Part shown: piece after piece, positions 15,505 to 18,806 of the stretch
Layout of the letters: each line of letters starts with the position of its first letter
Position numbering within the stretch: position 1 is the stretch's first letter
Assembly (NCBI GenBank): GCA_022795575.1
Contig: JAAWGY010000016.1
Span: 1-18,806 of the forward strand
Reading direction: 5' to 3'
Source of the DNA: Angelakisella sp.
GTDB taxonomy: Bacteria > Bacillota > Clostridia > Oscillospirales > Ruminococcaceae
Length of the DNA: 18,806 bases
Notes under the pieces: generated by a model
What the model saw: only the letters and a program-made list of their open reading frames with translations
Database searches by the model: none
Told to the model about the DNA's origin: nothing
Position numbers and translations under genes: made by a program

Positions 15505-16518
15505 GTGAAGGTATCGGTGATGATCCCCGTCTACAACTCCGCCCGGTATCTCCCCGCCTGTCTCGACTCCCTGACGGCCCAAACCCTCCGGGACTGGGAA
15601 GCCCTGCTGGTGGATGATGGCTCCACCGACGGCAGCCAGGGGATCTGCCGGGAGTATTGCGGCCGGGACAGCCGGCTCCGGCTGCTCTGCCAACAGCACA
15701 AGGGGGTTTCCGCCGCCCGCAACCTGGCCCTGGAGGCAGCGGCGGGGGAGTGGTTCTTCTTCCTGGACAGCGACGACGCCATCCACCCCCGGCTGCTGGA
15801 GGAGCTGGTGGCCCAGGCCGAAGCCGGTGGCAGCGGGATGGCCTTCTGCCTCTTCGACTGGCTCCGTGGGGAGGAGGTGGAGGCGGTCCTTTCCCGCCCG
15901 GACCAGGGGGAAGCGCCCCGTTGGCGGGTGCTGGAAAGGCCGGACGCCCTGGAGCAGTTTTATAGCAGCAGGGTGGACAAAGTGGTGGAGCTGTCGGCCA
16001 TGGGCGGCAAGCTGATCCGCCAGGAGCTGGCCGGGGGGCTGCGGTTTGAGGAGGCGCTCACCCACGGCGAGGACACCCTCTTCCTGTACCGCGTCCTCCG
16101 GCAGCAGCCCCGGGTATGCTACACCACCCAAAGGTGGTACTACTACCGGCGGCATTCCGATAGCCTGATGGGGGGCGCCGTCGGGGTGGATTTTAGCCAG
16201 TGGGGCAAAGGCTTCCGGATGATGGTACAGGAGGAATACCAGCAGGGCCGGCTGGAAAACGCCTCCCGGTGCCAGCAAAACCTCTGTATGACACTTACCG
16301 ACCGCATCTTCTTAGCCAGAGAGGCCGGCCGCAAAGACGTGGCCCGGGAGCTGCGGGGGTGGCTTTTGGAGGAGCGGCGGCATCCCCTCTACCGGGGCCG
16401 GAGCTTTACCTGCAAAACCGCTGTCTTCCTCTGCCTCTACGGCTACCCCCTCTTCCATCTGGTCAAGCTCGCCATCCGCTGGCTGCGGAAGGTGGCCCGG
16501 CGGCTGGAGCGCCGCTGA
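15505..16518 (+). CDS. GT2-family glycosyltransferase (capsule/exopolysaccharide type)
   Basis: This 337-aa GT-A enzyme has canonical motifs: VSVMIPVYNSARYLPACLDSL, LVDDGSTDGS, GVSAARNLALEAA and the metal-binding LDSDD. A variable acceptor half with THGEDTLFLYRVL follows. The C-terminal ~40 residues are basic and amphipathic (KTAVFLCLYGYPLFHLVKLAIRWLRKVARRLERR region), which suggests monotopic membrane binding. It starts with GTG after AAGGGGGCGGGG, 12 nt past the previous stop, and is the last gene of the long operon. Donor and acceptor are unknown. Such enzymes add side sugars in exopolysaccharide pathways. No clear terminator follows. Confidence 0.88.
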   Translation: MKVSVMIPVYNSARYLPACLDSLTAQTLRDWEALLVDDGSTDGSQGICREYCGRDSRLRLLCQQHKGVSAARNLALEAAAGEWFFFLDSDDAIHPRLLEELVAQAEAGGSGMAFCLFDWLRGEEVEAVLSRPDQGEAPRWRVLERPDALEQFYSSRVDKVVELSAMGGKLIRQELAGGLRFEEALTHGEDTLFLYRVLRQQPRVCYTTQRWYYYRRHSDSLMGGAVGVDFSQWGKGFRMMVQEEYQQGRLENASRCQQNLCMTLTDRIFLAREAGRKDVARELRGWLLEERRHPLYRGRSFTCKTAVFLCLYGYPLFHLVKLAIRWLRKVARRLERR

Positions 16519-16575
16519 ATGCAATTTTGCAGCCGCAGAAACAACAAAAACAAGCCGGACGCCCCGTTCTCCATT

Positions 16576-16631
16576 GGATAAACTCCTGAATCTTGCAGGA
16601 ATCCGCCGGATAAACTTGCAAATCCCGCCGG
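16576..16631 (+). repeat. Short imperfect direct repeat over the aminotransferase promoter
   Basis: GGATAAACT occurs at 16576-16584 and again at 16608-16616, 32 nt apart (about three helical turns). AATCCGCCGG at 16600-16609 is nearly repeated as AATCCCGCCGG at 16621-16631. The second copies overlap the -35 box and spacer, as an operator would. Confidence 0.45.
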
Positions 16632-16644
16632 AATCGGCTACAAT
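16616..16644 (+). promoter_or_regulatory. Sigma-A-type promoter of the aminotransferase gene
   Basis: TTGCAA at 16616-16621 and TACAAT at 16639-16644 are separated by exactly 17 nt. This is the best-spaced plus-strand promoter in the window and separates the last two genes from the exopolysaccharide operon. Confidence 0.75.
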
Positions 16645-16684
16645 AGGTAGTGCAATTACGGTGGGATAACAGGAGGATGCGCGG

Positions 16685-17971
16685 ATGGAGGCACTGAAGA
16701 ACTACACAGTGCGGCAGCTGGAGGAGCTGCTGCGGGAGCTGATGGAGGAGTACCGGGGGTACCAGGCCCGGGGTCTTGCCCTGGATATGTCCCGGGGCAA
16801 GCCCAACACCGACCAGCTGGACCTCTGCCAGGGGATGCTGGATACCGTCAGCAGCAGCCTGGGGGCGGTATCGGGGAGCGGCGTGGACTGCCGCAACTAC
16901 GGCCTGCTGGAGGGCCTGCCGGAGGTCCGCCGCCTGCTGGCGGATATGCTCAACGTCCGGGAGGACGAGATCATCGTGGGGGGCAACTCCAGCCTCAACA
17001 TGATGTACGACTGTATGAGCCGGGCCCTCCTCTACGGGGTGTACGGCTCGGATAAGCCTTGGTGCAAGGAGCCGGAGATCAAGTTTCTCTGCCCGGTGCC
17101 GGGGTACGACCGCCACTTTGCCATTACCCAGCACTTCGGCATCAAGATGATCAACATCGATATGACCCCCGAGGGCCCGGATATGGACCAGGTGGAAAAA
17201 TATGTGGCCGACCCTTCGGTTAAGGGCATCTGGTGTGTGCCCAAGTACTCCAACCCCACCGGCGTCACCTACTCCAACCGGGTGGTGCGGCGGTTCGCCA
17301 AGCTCCGGCCCGCCGCCCAGGACTTCCGCATCTTCTGGGACAACGCCTATACCATCCACGACCTTTACGAGGAGGGGGACACCCTTCTGGACCTCTTCGC
17401 CCTCCTCAAGGACGAGGACAAGGAGGACATGGTCTTTATCTTCGGCTCCACCTCCAAGATCTCCTTTGCCGGGGCGGGGCTGGCGGCGGTGGCCGCCTCC
17501 ACCAACAACATCCGGTTTATGATGCGCCAAATGGCCATCCAGACCATCAGCTACGACAAAATCAGCCAGCTGATGCACGTCCGCTTCTTTGGGGACTACA
17601 GCGGCATCAAAGCCCACATGAAAAAGCACGCCGCCATCCTCCGGCCCAAGTTTGAGCTGGTGGAGGACATCCTGGCGGAGGAGCTGTCGGGGCTGGAGGT
17701 GGCCCGGTGGACCAAGCCCCGGGGCGGGTACTTCATCTCCTTTGAGACAATGCCCGGCTGCGCCAAGCGGACGGTGTCCCTCTGCAAGGAGGCGGGGGTG
17801 GTGCTTACCGCCGCGGGGGCGGCCTTCCCCTACGGCATCGACCCCAAGAACAGCAACATCCGCATCGCCCCCTCCTACCCCACCCTGGGGGAGCTGGAGA
17901 CGGCGGCAAGGCTCTTCTGCCTGGCGGTAAAGATCGCCTCGGTGGAAAACCTGCTGATCCGCAGCGTGTAA
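16685..17971 (+). CDS. Aspartate aminotransferase-like class I aminotransferase (PF12897-type)
   Basis: This 428-aa PLP fold-type I enzyme belongs to the MocR-like/type Ic aspartate aminotransferase group and has no DNA-binding domain. Motifs are the N-terminal SRGKPNTDQLDL, NYGLLEGLPEVRRLL, GGNSSLNMMYD (cofactor phosphate region), CPVPGYDRHF, PKYSNPTGVTYSN, FWDNAY and the PLP lysine K258 in GSTSKISFAGAG. It probably transfers amino groups between aspartate or a related amino acid and 2-oxoglutarate in the cytoplasm. ATG at 16685 lies 8 nt after AGGAGG; the ATG at 16677 is out of frame. Its own promoter makes a role in exopolysaccharide synthesis unlikely, though nothing excludes it. Confidence 0.88.
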   Translation: MEALKNYTVRQLEELLRELMEEYRGYQARGLALDMSRGKPNTDQLDLCQGMLDTVSSSLGAVSGSGVDCRNYGLLEGLPEVRRLLADMLNVREDEIIVGGNSSLNMMYDCMSRALLYGVYGSDKPWCKEPEIKFLCPVPGYDRHFAITQHFGIKMINIDMTPEGPDMDQVEKYVADPSVKGIWCVPKYSNPTGVTYSNRVVRRFAKLRPAAQDFRIFWDNAYTIHDLYEEGDTLLDLFALLKDEDKEDMVFIFGSTSKISFAGAGLAAVAASTNNIRFMMRQMAIQTISYDKISQLMHVRFFGDYSGIKAHMKKHAAILRPKFELVEDILAEELSGLEVARWTKPRGGYFISFETMPGCAKRTVSLCKEAGVVLTAAGAAFPYGIDPKNSNIRIAPSYPTLGELETAARLFCLAVKIASVENLLIRSV

Positions 17972-18005
17972 CAGACCTTCCCGCCGGACGGGAGACAGGA
18001 GCGCC

Positions 18006-18710
18006 ATGGAACGGTTTCAGCTGACCCAGCACGTGCTTTACACCCCCTGCGACAGCAGCCGGGACCGGCCGGTGCTGGGGTATATCCTGGGGGATGACCG
18101 CTCGGTGATGGTGGACGCCGGCAACTCGGAGGCCCACGCCGGGGCGTTTTTGGAGGCCATGGCGGGGCTGCCCCGGCCCTGCCGCGCCTATCTCACCCAC
18201 TGGCACTGGGACCATACCTTTGGCATCCACGCCCTCCCATGGGAGACCGTCGCCTCGGTCCATGGCCGGGAGGAGTACCGGCGGATGGCGGGCTGGGCGT
18301 GGAGCGACGCGGCCATGAGGCAGCGGCTGGCGGCGGGGGAGGAGATCCCCTTTGCCGATGAGCACATCCGGGCCGAATACCCGGACCTGACCAAAATCCG
18401 GGTGACAGAGCCCAGCCGGTACCTTGCCGGGGACGAGACACTGGACTGCGGCGGCGCCACCTGCCGGGCCATCCTGGCCCCCTCGGCCCACAGCGAGGAT
18501 TCGCTGCTGGTCCTTGTGCCGGAGGACGGGGTGCTGTTCATCGGGGACTGCTACAACGACGACTTTTACCGGGACCGTTACCGGGATCTGGAGAAGACCC
18601 GGGAGCTGTACCGGCTGCTGGAAAGCCTGCCCTTCCGGCTGGCGCTGCCCGGCCACAGCGGCCCCATGGAGAAGGAGAAGCTGCTGGCCTTTTTGGGGCA
18701 GTTTTTGTAA
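18006..18710 (+). CDS. MBL-fold metallo-hydrolase
   Basis: This 234-aa protein has the metallo-beta-lactamase-fold metal motif HWHWDH (H65, H67, D69, H70). It also has the later ligands expected in this fold: APSAHSEDSL, FIGDCYNDDF and a final PGHSGPME. It should be a cytosolic two-metal hydrolase; the substrate (thioester, lactone, phosphoester or other) cannot be told. ATG at 18006 follows AGGAGC, 34 nt past the aminotransferase stop, so the two genes are probably cotranscribed. No signal peptide is visible. After the stop there is no clear terminator before the repeat at 18752. Confidence 0.85.
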   Translation: MERFQLTQHVLYTPCDSSRDRPVLGYILGDDRSVMVDAGNSEAHAGAFLEAMAGLPRPCRAYLTHWHWDHTFGIHALPWETVASVHGREEYRRMAGWAWSDAAMRQRLAAGEEIPFADEHIRAEYPDLTKIRVTEPSRYLAGDETLDCGGATCRAILAPSAHSEDSLLVLVPEDGVLFIGDCYNDDFYRDRYRDLEKTRELYRLLESLPFRLALPGHSGPMEKEKLLAFLGQFL

Positions 18711-18751
18711 GAAGCTGTACCAATAGCCGCCGCGCACATCTTGACGGCAAA

Positions 18752-18806
18752 TTTTCCGCCTGCCTTTACCAAAAAACCTTAAAATACATACAGTATTCCT
18801 GCGCTT
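18752..18806 (+). repeat. Structured repeat, second copy, cut by the window end
   Basis: TTTTCCGCCTGCC at 18752-18764, AAAAAACC at 18771-18778, and AATAC (18783-18787) facing GTATT (18793-18797) follow each other as in the left-edge element. Offsets from the first T are 0, 19, 31 and 41 here, against 0, 19, 32 and 42 there. Orientation is the same. The second half, including the closing inverted repeat, lies outside the window. Confidence 0.65.

Larger units (their letters stand above)
16519..16684 (+). other. Intergenic gap between the exopolysaccharide operon and the aminotransferase gene
   Basis: No ORF worth calling is present. A short palindrome TGCAA/TTGCA lies just past the stop, but no GC-rich stem with a U tract is visible, so the exopolysaccharide transcript may read through. 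The rest of the gap holds the repeat pair and promoter listed separately, then AGGAGG at 16671-16676. Confidence 0.6.

Noticed and set aside
14380..16278. 632-codon open frame on the minus strand opposite the end of the 1171-aa gene and the last GT2
   Set aside because: It overlaps two real genes with clear motifs and has a shadow-like composition.

Overview
The window looks like chromosome of a GC-rich, monoderm, gut-type Clostridia, most likely Oscillospirales/Oscillospiraceae-like. The evidence is strong GGAGG-type ribosome sites, frequent GTG/TTG starts, GCC/CTG-rich codon use, sigma-A-like promoters, and a Pel locus with no outer-membrane genes (no PelB or PelC). The taxon is inferred, not proven.

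Layout. At the left edge (3-137) is a structured repeat. It is followed by a cysteine synthase-like gene on the minus strand (179-1114). A 439-bp divergent intergenic region (1115-1553) holds the cysK promoter, a small repeat/palindrome, a second promoter and a roughly 200-nt structured leader ending in a terminator-like U tract. From 1554 to 16518 ten plus-strand genes are packed with overlaps or gaps of at most 39 nt, so they are probably one ~15-kb transcript. The first five form a Gram-positive-type Pel exopolysaccharide module: a SDR-epimerase/PelD fusion, PelE, a PelA-like DUF2194 protein, the glycosyltransferase PelF and the transporter PelG. The next five are a DUF2304 membrane protein, a GT4 and a GT2 glycosyltransferase, a very large 1171-aa membrane protein ending in DUF4874/DUF4832-like domains, and a second GT2. 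A separate promoter at 16616-16644 then drives a class I aminotransferase and an MBL-fold hydrolase. The right edge (18752-18806) holds the start of a second copy of the left-edge repeat, in the same orientation.

How the genes work together (partly inferred). PelD binds cyclic di-GMP through an RxxD site (R677-D680 here) and, with PelE and PelG, forms the inner-membrane synthase complex. PelF polymerises the UDP-activated amino sugar and PelG exports it. The DUF2194 protein sits where PelA deacetylase would be. The five extra genes suggest that the Pel-type polymer is decorated, or that a second lipid-linked glycan is made with it.

Most notable points. The epimerase domain fused to PelD has lost the catalytic Tyr/Lys pair. 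The PelA-like protein lacks a visible HxxxH metal motif. The 1171-aa protein is a base-composition mosaic. The operon has an unassigned leader with a terminator. The repeat family at both window ends has matching block spacing.
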